Source: Planctomycetota bacterium
GTDB taxonomy: Bacteria > Planctomycetota > B15-G4
DNA length: 64,000 nucleotides
Assembly (NCBI GenBank): GCA_021604805.1
Contig: BQJR01000002.1
Location: 952,665 to 1,016,664, forward strand
Direction of reading: 5' to 3'
The number at the start of each line of letters is the position of its first letter. Position 1 is the first letter of the stretch. The position numbers were made by a program, and so were the translations under genes. Below, piece after piece: positions 9,201-16,492 of the stretch. Under the pieces are notes generated by a model that saw only the letters and a list, made by a program, of their open reading frames with translations, made no database searches and was not told where the DNA came from.

Positions 9201-10324
9201 CCTTCGCGCAGCGCGCGCAACACTTCGCGCGGACCGCGTCGCTCACCGTTGGGCACGAAGGGCATCTCGCCGGCGAGCAAGTGATACAGCAGCGCGCCCA
9301 CGGCGTAGACATCGCTCGACGGGCCGAGTTCCTCGAGCTCGCCGCGCGCTTGTTCGGGCGACATGTAGGCGGGCGTGCCCACCACCGCGCCGTCGAGCGT
9401 GCGCAAGGGGCTGTCGCTGCGACGCGAGCTCGCGTCGTGACGTTCGGTCTGCACGTCGTCGAGCGTGGCCGGGTCGTCGGCGCTGCCCGAGGACTCCTCA
9501 GCGCCCTCGCGCTCGAGCACCTTCGCGAGGCCCCAGTCCATCACGTACACCTCGCCGAAGCGACCCACCATGATGTTCGCGGGCTTGATGTCGCGATGCA
9601 GCACGCCCTTGCTGTGCGCGTAGGCCAGCGCCTCGCACACTTTCTGCAGCACGTTGAGCGTGCGCGGCACGGTCCAGCCATCGCGCTGGTCGTGAACGAG
9701 TTCGAAGATCGTGCGCAGGCTGCGGCCGCGCACCAGGCGCATGGTGAAGTACACGCGGCCGGTGTCGTCGAGGCCGAGTTCGTGCACCGGCACGATGCCG
9801 GGGTGATCGAGTTGCCCGGTGATCTGCGCCTCTTCGAGGAAGCGCCCGAGTTGACGCGTGCTGCTCGCGCTGTCGCTGGCTTTGGGGTCGGGCGGCAGCA
9901 TCACTTTCATGGCGAGCTGTCGCCGCAGGTCGCCGTCCCAGGCGCGCAAGACCACGCCCATGCCGCCGCGCCCGAGTTCACCGCGCGTGCCGTAGCGCGC
10001 GCTGGCCGACGGGCGCGCGCTGAGTCGGCCGATCAGCTTGTCGACGGCTTCGCGCGAGGTGGGGTCGGCGGACGCGGCGTCGTCGTCGCCCACGAGGCGC
10101 AGCGTGGCGCCGGGCACGCTCGGTGCGTCGTCTCCCAAGGCATCGACCGCCCCGGCGAGACGCTGCCAGCGCGCGTGCAAGCGTTGCAGGTCGGCGGCGT
10201 GGTCGAGGTGCTCGTCGAGGAAACTCTCGAAGGGGACATCCTCGCCCTCTTCGAAGCGCTTCAGGAAGCCTTGGTAGAGCTCCTGAGCAGCGGCCGACAC
10301 GGCGGCGGGATCGGGCTTGCTCAT
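6221..10324 (-). CDS. Membrane-anchored Ser/Thr protein kinase with C-terminal WD40 propeller
   Basis: A 1367-residue Hanks-type kinase. The N-terminal ~110 residues are helical and of unknown role. The kinase domain (~111-425) has ELGRGGMGVVLRAWD, the Lys in LAMKVML (K140), VLHRDIKPANIMVG (HRD 243-245) and GTPAYMSPEQARG. DWG replaces DFG (263-265), and a ~45-residue acidic/Ser-rich insert follows it in the activation segment. A transmembrane helix (~446-463, KLTAAVLLVFLLAMTGLGV) is followed by an Ala/Glu-rich coiled coil (~470-530). WD40 repeats run from ~570 to ~1185 (VRVWDAWTG, ARVWDVERG, VRIWSLDDG and others), then a TPR-like tail. Topology puts kinase and propeller on opposite sides of the membrane. 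Start: GGGAG 7 nt upstream; a TGCTAGAAT element lies at 10378-10370. Confidence 0.92.
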   Translation of the reverse strand: MSKPDPAAVSAAAQELYQGFLKRFEEGEDVPFESFLDEHLDHAADLQRLHARWQRLAGAVDALGDDAPSVPGATLRLVGDDDAASADPTSREAVDKLIGRLSARPSASARYGTRGELGRGGMGVVLRAWDGDLRRQLAMKVMLPPDPKASDSASSTRQLGRFLEEAQITGQLDHPGIVPVHELGLDDTGRVYFTMRLVRGRSLRTIFELVHDQRDGWTVPRTLNVLQKVCEALAYAHSKGVLHRDIKPANIMVGRFGEVYVMDWGLAKVLEREGAEESSGSADDPATLDDVQTERHDASSRRSDSPLRTLDGAVVGTPAYMSPEQARGELEELGPSSDVYAVGALLYHLLAGEMPFVPNGERRGPREVLRALREGPPRPLHQINRRVDPELAAICDKAMAREARDRYADMSEMADELRAFLEGRVVRAHRTGALVELRKWVVRNKLTAAVLLVFLLAMTGLGVRERQRNQSLVEATHTAQTEQAHAEQARAEAEAAKSAAEASATRADLALVSAEQATARALRQGYMASLAAAQAALADGSRAELLRQLEEAPAALRGWEWEHLRARADVSLGRFGRHDAAVSALRVSPDGQRVLSASWVGELDLWDAATGQRLARFDPGESAATDVLFSADSTQLVIASGDGQVRLLGASNGALLGSLEPPEGATRRAPEITRLARAASSDLVVAGRDDGRVLAWRLDTGNPYALPRPHAQEITDLALSHDGSLLVSASRDRTVALIDVVAGELLDTLYDYDSEVLAVAHSPVAERFASAEEAGVVRVYSVGSQVPEHEFDVAPEVPTRLLFTPDGAQLVAGMASGNLRVWDAWTGRELDRMLGHDDGVSALCSTPDGLRILSGSLDGALLSWDLSWGAAQTQLMGHTDSVRSLAAAAGRRLLSASWDGRARLWDSGALLSLGVGDLPGGGGAAVALSNSGTLAAAGLNDASRHQDFPLIVWKVSDTGELAEHRRLLGHQEPIHAVSFESSGRLLASASDDRSARVWDVERGALTRTLEGHGSRVRDVVFHPSRPWIATASFDESVRIWSLDDGAQLLALHDHTRGVLSVTFSPDGRWLASAGEDRQVLIYDTKDTPQLVARLQGHRGVVNDLAFHPSGERLASASSDGSVRIWSVPEGNALLSLEAGAPADALAFSTDGARLHVAAGSRILTWETGSAAPGFAQRHDRAAALEPAQQRFTDLLEALEDPRAVADALRADTRLDPVVREEALRLVRNFGSDPALLTEAARGLLLERHADPETCREARRLARAANRLAPGQPRVLHVLGLAQYRCGNDRAALEALTEAKRLNASLREYPVEWDLLVLAMANTRLGASALAEAYLDEALLSLGSRGEPPGPTTNNLVREARRLVTGER

Positions 10325-10369
10325 GGAGACTCTCCCGGCGGCCCGCGACCGGCCCGCAACGAAGCGGCG

Positions 10370-10378
10370 ATTCTAGCA
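10370..10378 (-). promoter_or_regulatory. Extended -10 element upstream of the WD40-kinase
   Basis: The minus strand reads TGCTAGAAT, an extended -10 (TGn plus TAGAAT), 45 bp upstream of the kinase ATG. No clear -35 hexamer is seen. The identical nonamer lies before rimO at 36651. Confidence 0.45.
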
Positions 10379-10406
10379 GCGCGACGAGCTGCGCAGGACG
10401 TGCCGC

Positions 10407-11408
10407 TCAGTGGCGATGTTGGCTCTCGAAGTCTTCACGTGCGGCTTTGTGCGCGAGCTCGGCCTCGGCCGCGATGTGACCGAAAGCGGCCCAAGGCGTG
10501 CGCGCGACGATCTTGCGGCACAGCGCGTAGCCTTCTTGGGAGCGCCCCTCGGCGAGGTAGTAGGCGGCCACGCCGTAGGCCAGCGTGGCGGCTTGCGTGT
10601 CGCTGAAGTCGTCGGGCAGCAACTCTTCGGGGCTGAGTTCGCCGCGCGCCATGAGCAACAGCCGGTGGTAGGCGTGGTTCTCGTACACGTTGAGTGAGTC
10701 GGTGATGGGCGCGAGCAGGTCGTCCAGCCGCGACTTCCAGAAGCTCGTGTCGAGGTCGGGCACGCGCGCGGCCATGCGTGTGAGCATCCGGCGCGTGGTG
10801 ATCCAGTGCCACCAGTTGAAGGCCACGAGCAGGTCGTCGTTGACCGCGCTCACGGATTGCGCAGCGAGGTAAGTGCGCTCGGCTTCGGCGTACTCGCCGA
10901 TGAGGTAGTGCGTGAGCGCGAGGTGGTAGTACACGTTCGAGTGTTGCGTGCTGCGCGGCACGCCGTACTGATTGGGTGCGCCGTCTTCTTCGATGCTGTC
11001 GGGGGTGAGCTGGATGAGTTCGGCGGCGCGCGCGAGGTCGAGCAGCGCGGCGCGGAAGCGGCGCGTGCTGATGAGCCTGTGACTGCGGTGACGCAACAGC
11101 CGCGAGCTGTCGGGGAAACGGTTCAAACCTTCGCTGTACGTCTGCAGCGCTTCCTCGAAGCGAGACTCGTACGCGAGGCGCCGGCCGTACCAGATCCACG
11201 CCTCCTCGCTCTCCGGTTCGGCGCGCAGTCGGCCGAGCGCGCGCGCGGTCTGGCGCTGCAGGCGGTCGAGCTCAGCGGCGGAGAAGCGGGGCGCATAGAG
11301 CGGCGCGCCGTCGAGCGTTCGCGCGGCTGGCTCGCGCGTCTCGATGGGGGCGCTGTTCGAGGCGCAGGCGGACAGCAACAGGCAGGCGATCAGCAGGGAG
11401 GCTTTCAT
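10407..11408 (-). CDS. TPR-containing lipoprotein of unknown function
   Basis: A 333-residue protein with a clear lipoprotein signal (MKASLLIACLLLSACASNS, lipobox LSAC). Residues ~45-145 contain TPR-like helical pairs (AWIWYGRRLAYESRFEEALQ, SEGLNRFPDSS), and more helical repeats follow (LTHYLIGEYAEAERTYLAA). TPR domains mediate protein-protein contacts; no catalytic motif was seen. It is upstream of the WD40-kinase on the same strand, but the kinase has its own promoter-like element in the 82-bp gap. The kinase also ends in TPR-like helices, so a functional link is possible but not shown. Confidence 0.75.
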   Translation of the reverse strand: MKASLLIACLLLSACASNSAPIETREPAARTLDGAPLYAPRFSAAELDRLQRQTARALGRLRAEPESEEAWIWYGRRLAYESRFEEALQTYSEGLNRFPDSSRLLRHRSHRLISTRRFRAALLDLARAAELIQLTPDSIEEDGAPNQYGVPRSTQHSNVYYHLALTHYLIGEYAEAERTYLAAQSVSAVNDDLLVAFNWWHWITTRRMLTRMAARVPDLDTSFWKSRLDDLLAPITDSLNVYENHAYHRLLLMARGELSPEELLPDDFSDTQAATLAYGVAAYYLAEGRSQEGYALCRKIVARTPWAAFGHIAAEAELAHKAAREDFESQHRH

Positions 11409-11606
11409 GGGCGAAGGAGTATGCCGCCCCGCAGGAGCTGGGTGGAACGACCACTTGAGAAGACTCTCGCTGCTTGCCCCCGGGATTCGCTGCGCCAGTT
11501 AGAATGCCTCGCGGCGGACGTCGTTCCGCCGATGTGCTTATCCCGATGAAGCAGATCAAGTTCCGGTCTCGACTCCGAGACCGATCATCGAGATCGAGGG
11601 GATTGC

Positions 11607-12011
11607 ATGGTCCGACAAACTGCTCAGCGCAGCGCCATCCGGGAAGTTCTCAAGGAGGCAGATCGCCCCCTGAGTCCACCCGAGATCTTGAAGCTCGCGC
11701 AGCTCATCGTTCCCGCGCTCGGCCTCACCACCGTGTACCGCACGGTGAACAATCTGGTCGAGACGAACTGGCTCGCGCCCGTGCACCTGCCCGGCGAAGC
11801 CACGCGCTACGAGCTCGCGGGCAAACCGCCGCACTACTTCTTCCGCTGCCGAGGATGCGGTGCCGTGTTCGACGTGCCCGGTCGCATGCAAGAGATCCAG
11901 GAGCATGTGCCCAAGGGTTTCGTGGCCACCGCGCACGAAGTCTTCCTCTACGGCTTGTGCAACGGTTGTTCCATTCCCGCGGAACAGCGCGCGCGCACGA
12001 TGGGGAGCTGA
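11607..12011 (+). CDS. Fur-family transcriptional regulator
   Basis: A 134-residue protein with the Fur-family winged helix (RSAIREVLKEADRPLSPPEI, LGLTTVYRTVNNLVE) and both structural-zinc CxxC pairs (CRGC and CNGC). The usual HHHH/HxH regulatory metal-ligand stretch before the first CxxC is reduced to PPHYFFRCRGC, so metal sensing may differ from classical Fur, Zur or PerR. DNA binding and repression by a metal- or peroxide-responsive dimer is the family role; its targets cannot be told from the window. TAGAAT at 11500-11505, with TTGCCC 20 bp upstream, could be its promoter. It converges on the ECF sigma factor gene. Confidence 0.87.
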   Translation: MVRQTAQRSAIREVLKEADRPLSPPEILKLAQLIVPALGLTTVYRTVNNLVETNWLAPVHLPGEATRYELAGKPPHYFFRCRGCGAVFDVPGRMQEIQEHVPKGFVATAHEVFLYGLCNGCSIPAEQRARTMGS

Positions 12012-12079
12012 GGAGGCCGGGGAGCGCGTCGTGACCCAGCTCGCTCGTGACGAGTGGCTGAGTGCGCGCCCGCGGTGGG

Positions 12080-12733
12080 CTACTCCGGGATGTCGATGCG
12101 CTCGCTCACCTTGTTGATCAGCGCGAACTTCGCGCGACGGAAGAGTTCGCGCGCGGCGCCTTCCGTGGGTCGCCCGATCTGTTCGGCCACCCAGGCCCAG
12201 TCGCCCTTGGCGTAGAGGCGCGCGATGATGACTTCGCGGTGGGCGTCGGTGAGTTCCTGCATGCACTCGTCCATCACTTGCAGCAACTCGTTCTGCGCGA
12301 CGCGATCGCCCGGCATCATGATCGACGCGGGCGGGTCGAACTGCAGCGAGCCGCTCGCCATCTTGGCGGAGATGTGCGTGAACACCTTCTCCTTGCGCTT
12401 GTCGCGCTTCTGCGCGTGGTGGTAGTCGACGGCCTCGCGGATCTTGTTCTCGGCCAGCCGCGAGAGCCACGCGATCAGGCTCGCTTCGTGACGCATCTCG
12501 AAGCGTTCGAAGGTCTTGATCGCCGCGATGAAGGTCTCTTGCAGGATGTCTTCCGCGTCGACGAGCTGGCGCATGTGCGGGCCGAGTCGGATGCGGCAGA
12601 TGCGCAACACGCGGTCGTAGTAGCGCTCGAAGATCCGGTTGTAGGCCTGCAGGTCGCCGTCTTGCGCGCGCTCGACGAGCTCCAGCGAACGCGTGATGTC
12701 GTCGGCTGGGGGCTCGGGCGCGTCGCCACTCAT
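12080..12733 (-). CDS. ECF-type RNA polymerase sigma factor
   Basis: A 217-residue sigma-70-family protein. Region 2 is visible in AYNRIFERYYDRVLRICRIR and VDAEDILQETFIAAIKTFER, and region 4 in LTDAHREVIIARLYAKGDWA with WVAEQIGRPTEGAARELFRR. Its Arg-rich helices suit -10 and -35 recognition. It starts 7 bp after the stop of the upstream glycosyltransferase, so the two are probably co-transcribed. No anti-sigma factor lies next to it. Planctomycete ECF factors are often tied to Ser/Thr kinases, but the nearest kinase here is 1.8 kb away. Confidence 0.9.
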   Translation of the reverse strand: MSGDAPEPPADDITRSLELVERAQDGDLQAYNRIFERYYDRVLRICRIRLGPHMRQLVDAEDILQETFIAAIKTFERFEMRHEASLIAWLSRLAENKIREAVDYHHAQKRDKRKEKVFTHISAKMASGSLQFDPPASIMMPGDRVAQNELLQVMDECMQELTDAHREVIIARLYAKGDWAWVAEQIGRPTEGAARELFRRAKFALINKVSERIDIPE

Positions 12734-12740
12734 CGCGGGC

Positions 12741-13613
12741 TCAGTCCCGGCGGCTGATCATGTCGGCGATCAGCCCGGCGAGCCCGGTTTGCAGCGACGC
12801 GACGAACAGGAACAGGCCGCCCTCGGCGAGGCCGTGCCCGTACACGAAGAACTCGTAGGCGGTCCAGGCCACGCCCGCGGTGAACAGCGCCATCGCGATC
12901 GGCATGAACACCTTGAGCGGCTCGAAGAACACCGACGCGCGCAGGATCAACACGAGGAAGTTGAACGTGTCGCGGATCGGGCGAATCTTGCTGCCGCCGA
13001 TGCGCTGGTGGTAGTCGATCGGCACGTAGACCACGTGCTGGTTGCTGCCGAGCATGGCGAGCAAGGTGGTGGTCGTGAACGAGAAGCCGTCGCTCACCAA
13101 GCGGAAGTGGCGCGACACCGCTTCCTTGCCCATCACGCGCAGGCCCGAGTTGAGATCGGGGATCTTGTGGCCCGAGAGGTAGTTCGCGAGCCAGCGCAGG
13201 AAGGCCTTGGCCGGGCGACGGATCAGCGGGATGTGCACTGAGTCGCCGGTGCGCGAACCCACGACCATGTCGGCGCTCTCGTCGACCAAGCGGTGGTAGA
13301 GCTCGGGGATGCGCTCGTTGGGGTAGGTGCCGTCGGCGTCGGTGATCGTGATCACGTCGGCGAGGGCGCGGCGGATGCCCGTCTTGAGTGCGGCGCCGTA
13401 GCCGCGGTTGCGCGGGTGACGCAGCAGGCGCACGGCCGGCAGCTCGGCCACCAGCGAATCGACCTTGTCGGACGTGCCGTCGGTGCTGCCGTCGTCGACC
13501 ACCACGATTTCGTGGGCCAGGCCCGACTCGGCCATGGTCGCGGCGAGCTCGCGCAAGGTCGGCTCGATGCCGCCTGCCTCGTTGTAAGCCGGAATGATGA
13601 TGGAGATGTCCAC
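12741..13613 (-). CDS. GT2 family glycosyltransferase, polyprenyl-phosphate type
   Basis: A 290-residue GT-A glycosyltransferase. The N-terminus DISIIIPAYNEAGGIEPTL and EIVVVDDGSTDGTSDKV bind the nucleotide sugar, and ITDADGTYPNERIPELYH holds the DxD-like motif. Two C-terminal transmembrane helices (about 233-255 and 262-285) match the polyprenol-phosphate mannosyl/glucosyltransferase group, which moves sugars onto a lipid carrier at the membrane. The start is GTG with no Shine-Dalgarno sequence; a TGATAGGAT element ends only 8 bp upstream, so the message may be leaderless. The sigma factor gene follows in the same transcript. Confidence 0.88.
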   Translation of the reverse strand: MDISIIIPAYNEAGGIEPTLRELAATMAESGLAHEIVVVDDGSTDGTSDKVDSLVAELPAVRLLRHPRNRGYGAALKTGIRRALADVITITDADGTYPNERIPELYHRLVDESADMVVGSRTGDSVHIPLIRRPAKAFLRWLANYLSGHKIPDLNSGLRVMGKEAVSRHFRLVSDGFSFTTTTLLAMLGSNQHVVYVPIDYHQRIGGSKIRPIRDTFNFLVLILRASVFFEPLKVFMPIAMALFTAGVAWTAYEFFVYGHGLAEGGLFLFVASLQTGLAGLIADMISRRD

Positions 13614-13621
13614 GGGCGCGG

Positions 13622-13630
13622 ATCCTATCA
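13622..13630 (-). promoter_or_regulatory. Extended -10 element immediately before the glycosyltransferase start
   Basis: The minus strand reads TGATAGGAT. Its last base is 9 nt before the GTG codon, so a start of transcription at the usual distance would fall at or next to the first codon. Confidence 0.4.
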
Positions 13631-13728
13631 GTCCGAGGCGGCTGTCCGAGGGCTGCGTCCTGGCAGCAAGCCGTCGCTATGCTGAGGCGACGGGAACATC
13701 CTCCCGCTCTGATCCGTCCAAGGCCGCC

Positions 13729-15333
13729 ATGACCACGCTTCAGCCCACCCGCCGCCTGCACGCCAGCCGTCCCGCCGAGGCTGGCGTTTCCGTGGTGCTC
13801 GTGCTGCTCTCGCTGCTGTTCATGGTGGTGCTCGTGTTCCAGCTCGACTTCGCGGCCCACGTGGAGAGCGATCGCGCGCTCAACCAAGTGGAAGCGGTCA
13901 AGCTGCGCTACCTGGCCGAGGCTTGCTTGCTGCAGGCGCAATCCTCGTTGCTGCTCGACCTGGAAGAGGCGGAGGACGGTGCGAGCGGCGCCGGCGGCGA
14001 CCCGCTCTCCAATGCCGGCGAAGAAGACGGTGGCGACGACGGCGGTCCCGGCGGCAGCGCCGCACTCGACGCCGCGCAGGTCACGGGCAGCACCGACAGC
14101 TTGCTCGACGAGTGGAGCAACAGCGCCTCGCTGATCCCGCCCATGGGCGACGACTGGGACATCCTCGTCGAGGTCGAAGACGAAGACTCCAAGATCAACC
14201 TGCTCGGCATCTGGACCGAAGACGAGGAGATCCAGGAGGAGTGGCGCGAGATCGTCACCCGCTTGCTCGATCGCGCCTTCGAAGGCACCAGCCTCGACTT
14301 CTCCGCGCTCGACGCCACCGACATCGTGGGCGACCTCGACGAGTGGGCCAGCGGTCAACGCGGGAGTTTCCAGCGCGTGCCCGTGCCGCCGCGCAAGCAG
14401 AGCCAGGCGCAAGACGAAGCCGAGCTGTCCGAGCTCGACACCGACATCATCGATCGCGAAGAGCAGCACTACCCGCTCACCCTGCGCGAGCTCGCCTTCC
14501 ACGAGAAGGTGCGCATGGAGCACCTCGTGGGCTTCGTGGAGGACGACGTCTTCTACCCGGGGCTCGAGCGCTACCTCACGATCTGGAGCGAGCTCGAACT
14601 CAAATCGCCGGCCTCGGAGCTCGAAGAGGATCCCTTCGGCGAGAGCCCGCTGAGCAACAACGACGACGACGACGAAGAAGACCCCGACGCCGAGGACGAC
14701 GAAGACGCCGCCGACAACAGTGACCTCGAAGTGCAGCCCACGCTCGACGGCCGCGTGAACGTGAACACCGCCCCGCTCGCCGTGCTGCGCGCCCTGGCCC
14801 CGGACGACATCCCGACCAGTTTCCTCGAAACCCTCGTGGAGTTCCGCGAGCGCGTGCTCGAGGAAGCCAGCACGATCCAAGAAGAGCGATTCTCCGACCG
14901 TCGTGCCGCGGCCGATCCCGACAACCGCTCCTTGCTCGACGACGACCCCGAAGAGCCCTACGACGAAGAAGACGACCCGACCCGCTTCGTGTTCCAGGCA
15001 GCCGACGAGGTCTTCGACAAGATCGAGGAGGAGATGGAGCTCTCGGTCTTCACCGACGATGCCGATCGACGCGAGTTTGAGTCCAAGTTAGGCGTCGAAA
15101 GCCAGGTCTTTACGATCAAGATCACCATCTCTGAGCCGCAGGATCCGCTGAACCCCACGGGCCTCGGCGCGCGCCGCAGCTTCCGCGCCGTGATCTGGCG
15201 TGCACTCACCCCCGACGGCCCGCGGATCATCCCGCTGATGCCGCTGGAGAGCTACCGCGACCCGCGCCGCATCCCCGATGATCTGCCCTACAAGGCCGAT
15301 GAACTCGCGGAGGCTCGCGCCGCCTTCCGTTGA
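13729..15333 (+). CDS. GspK-like minor pseudopilin (type II secretion)
   Basis: A 534-residue protein. A short basic leader, then AGVSVVLVLLSLLFMVVLVF (TM ~19-41), fits a prepilin-type signal cleaved after Gly19; like GspK it lacks the Glu at mature position 5. A helix-hairpin-helix-like motif, GRVNVNTAPLAVLRALAPDD (~340-360), is the hallmark of the GspK core. GspK sits at the tip of the type II secretion pseudopilus. The protein is longer than typical GspK (~320 residues), mainly through acidic low-complexity stretches (DDDDEEDPDAEDDEDAADNS). The ATG at 13729 is chosen because the upstream in-frame extension overlaps the divergent glycosyltransferase. No other T2SS gene is in the window. Confidence 0.78.
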   Translation: MTTLQPTRRLHASRPAEAGVSVVLVLLSLLFMVVLVFQLDFAAHVESDRALNQVEAVKLRYLAEACLLQAQSSLLLDLEEAEDGASGAGGDPLSNAGEEDGGDDGGPGGSAALDAAQVTGSTDSLLDEWSNSASLIPPMGDDWDILVEVEDEDSKINLLGIWTEDEEIQEEWREIVTRLLDRAFEGTSLDFSALDATDIVGDLDEWASGQRGSFQRVPVPPRKQSQAQDEAELSELDTDIIDREEQHYPLTLRELAFHEKVRMEHLVGFVEDDVFYPGLERYLTIWSELELKSPASELEEDPFGESPLSNNDDDDEEDPDAEDDEDAADNSDLEVQPTLDGRVNVNTAPLAVLRALAPDDIPTSFLETLVEFRERVLEEASTIQEERFSDRRAAADPDNRSLLDDDPEEPYDEEDDPTRFVFQAADEVFDKIEEEMELSVFTDDADRREFESKLGVESQVFTIKITISEPQDPLNPTGLGARRSFRAVIWRALTPDGPRIIPLMPLESYRDPRRIPDDLPYKADELAEARAAFR

Positions 15334-15359
15334 CCGCTCGGCGCTGCGCTTCCTATCAT
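15330..15359 (+). promoter_or_regulatory. Sigma-70-type promoter of the aroF operon
   Basis: TTGACC (15330-15335) and TATCAT (15354-15359) are separated by 18 bp. They lie at the very end of the upstream GspK-like gene and 54 bp before the TTG proposed as the aroF start. This is the best -35/-10 pair noticed in the window, and it argues against a start of aroF at 15278. Confidence 0.6.
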
Positions 15360-15412
15360 GCGGGGCTCGTCAACCCGCGCCGGGTTGCCCGATTCAGGAA
15401 GCCCCCCAAGCC

Positions 15413-16486
15413 TTGATCCTCCTGCTCCAGTCGGACGCCAGCGCTCCTCAGCGGAGCCGGCTCCAAGCCGCCCTCTCAGCCCTCGGTCTGAGCGCGGACG
15501 CGGTGCGTCTCGGCGAACGCCACGCGATGGTGCTCACGTCGCCGACCGACCTGCCTGCCGACTCGCTCGCGCGACTCGAAGGTGTCGAGCGCGTGCTTCC
15601 GCTCGAACAGCGCACGAGCTTGGTGAGCGAAACCTTCCGCGAAGGCGGGACCACGGTTTCGATGGGCACGGCGCGCTTCGGCGGCGGTTGGATGGGTCTC
15701 ATCGCGGGGCCGTGCACGGTGGAGTCGGAGGAGGCGCTCGAGCAGATCGCGCGTCTCGTGAAGGAAGCCGGCGCCTGCGCGTTGCGCGGCGGCGTGTTCA
15801 AGGTGCGCACCTCGCCGCACAGTTACCAAGGCGGTGGGCTCGACGCGCTGCAACGCATGCATCGCGTGTCGCGTCGTGTGGGCTTGCCGTTCCTCACCGA
15901 GTTCACCGACCCGCGCCAAGTGTCGGTGGCCGGCGAACTCGTCGACGGTGTGCAGATCGGCGCGCGTCACATGCAGAACTTCCCGCTGCTCACCGAAGTC
16001 GCGGCGCTCGGCAAACCGATCATGCTCAAGCGTCACATGGGCGCGGGTGTCGACGAGTGGCTCAGCGCCGCCGAGTACATCCTCAAGGCCGGCAACGAGC
16101 AGGTCGTGTTGTGTGAGCGCGGCGTGCGCAGCCCCGATCGTCATGTGCGCTTCCTGCTCGACGTGAGCGTGGTGCCGTACCTCAAGAGCCGCATCGGCTT
16201 GCCCGTGCTCGTGGATCCGAGTCATGCCGCGGGCGACTGGCGCTTGGTGCCCGCGTTGGCCAAGGCCGCCGTGGCCGCAGGCGCCGACGGCCTGCTCATC
16301 GAAGCGCATCCCGCACCCGAATCCACCCGTTGCGACGCGTCCCAAGCGCTGCCGCCTGCCGACCTGCGCGCGCTCATGACCTACGTGCGCGAGCTGCTCA
16401 AGCTCGACGGTCGGCGCCTCAGTGACGGCGCGTTGGCCCCCAGCGCCGACGACCAACCCTCCAGCCCCCGCGCCGCGAGCGCCTAA
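15413..16486 (+). CDS. aroF: 3-deoxy-7-phosphoheptulonate (DAHP) synthase, AroF type
   Basis: This enzyme condenses phosphoenolpyruvate and erythrose 4-phosphate in the first step of the shikimate pathway. The N-terminal ~70 residues (LILLLQSDASAPQ...) match the ferredoxin-like regulatory domain of the Thermotoga-type enzyme, which mediates feedback control. The TIM barrel shows LIAGPCTVESEEALEQIA, LRGGVFKVRTSPHSYQG, VQIGARHMQNFPLLTEV, PIMLKRHMG, LCERGVRSPDRHVRF, LPVLVDPSHAAGDWRL and LLIEAHPAPE. The TTG start at 15413 is chosen because the homology begins there (compare MIVVLKP of the family) and a promoter lies at 15330-15359. tpiA follows after 6 bp. Confidence 0.92.
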   Translation: MILLLQSDASAPQRSRLQAALSALGLSADAVRLGERHAMVLTSPTDLPADSLARLEGVERVLPLEQRTSLVSETFREGGTTVSMGTARFGGGWMGLIAGPCTVESEEALEQIARLVKEAGACALRGGVFKVRTSPHSYQGGGLDALQRMHRVSRRVGLPFLTEFTDPRQVSVAGELVDGVQIGARHMQNFPLLTEVAALGKPIMLKRHMGAGVDEWLSAAEYILKAGNEQVVLCERGVRSPDRHVRFLLDVSVVPYLKSRIGLPVLVDPSHAAGDWRLVPALAKAAVAAGADGLLIEAHPAPESTRCDASQALPPADLRALMTYVRELLKLDGRRLSDGALAPSADDQPSSPRAASA

Positions 16487-16492
16487 GGAGTC

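Noticed and set aside
12730..14880. 716-codon minus-strand frame across the glycosyltransferase and GspK-like genes
   Set aside because: The glycosyltransferase is in another frame with all motifs; this frame is repetitive Arg/His-rich shadow sequence.
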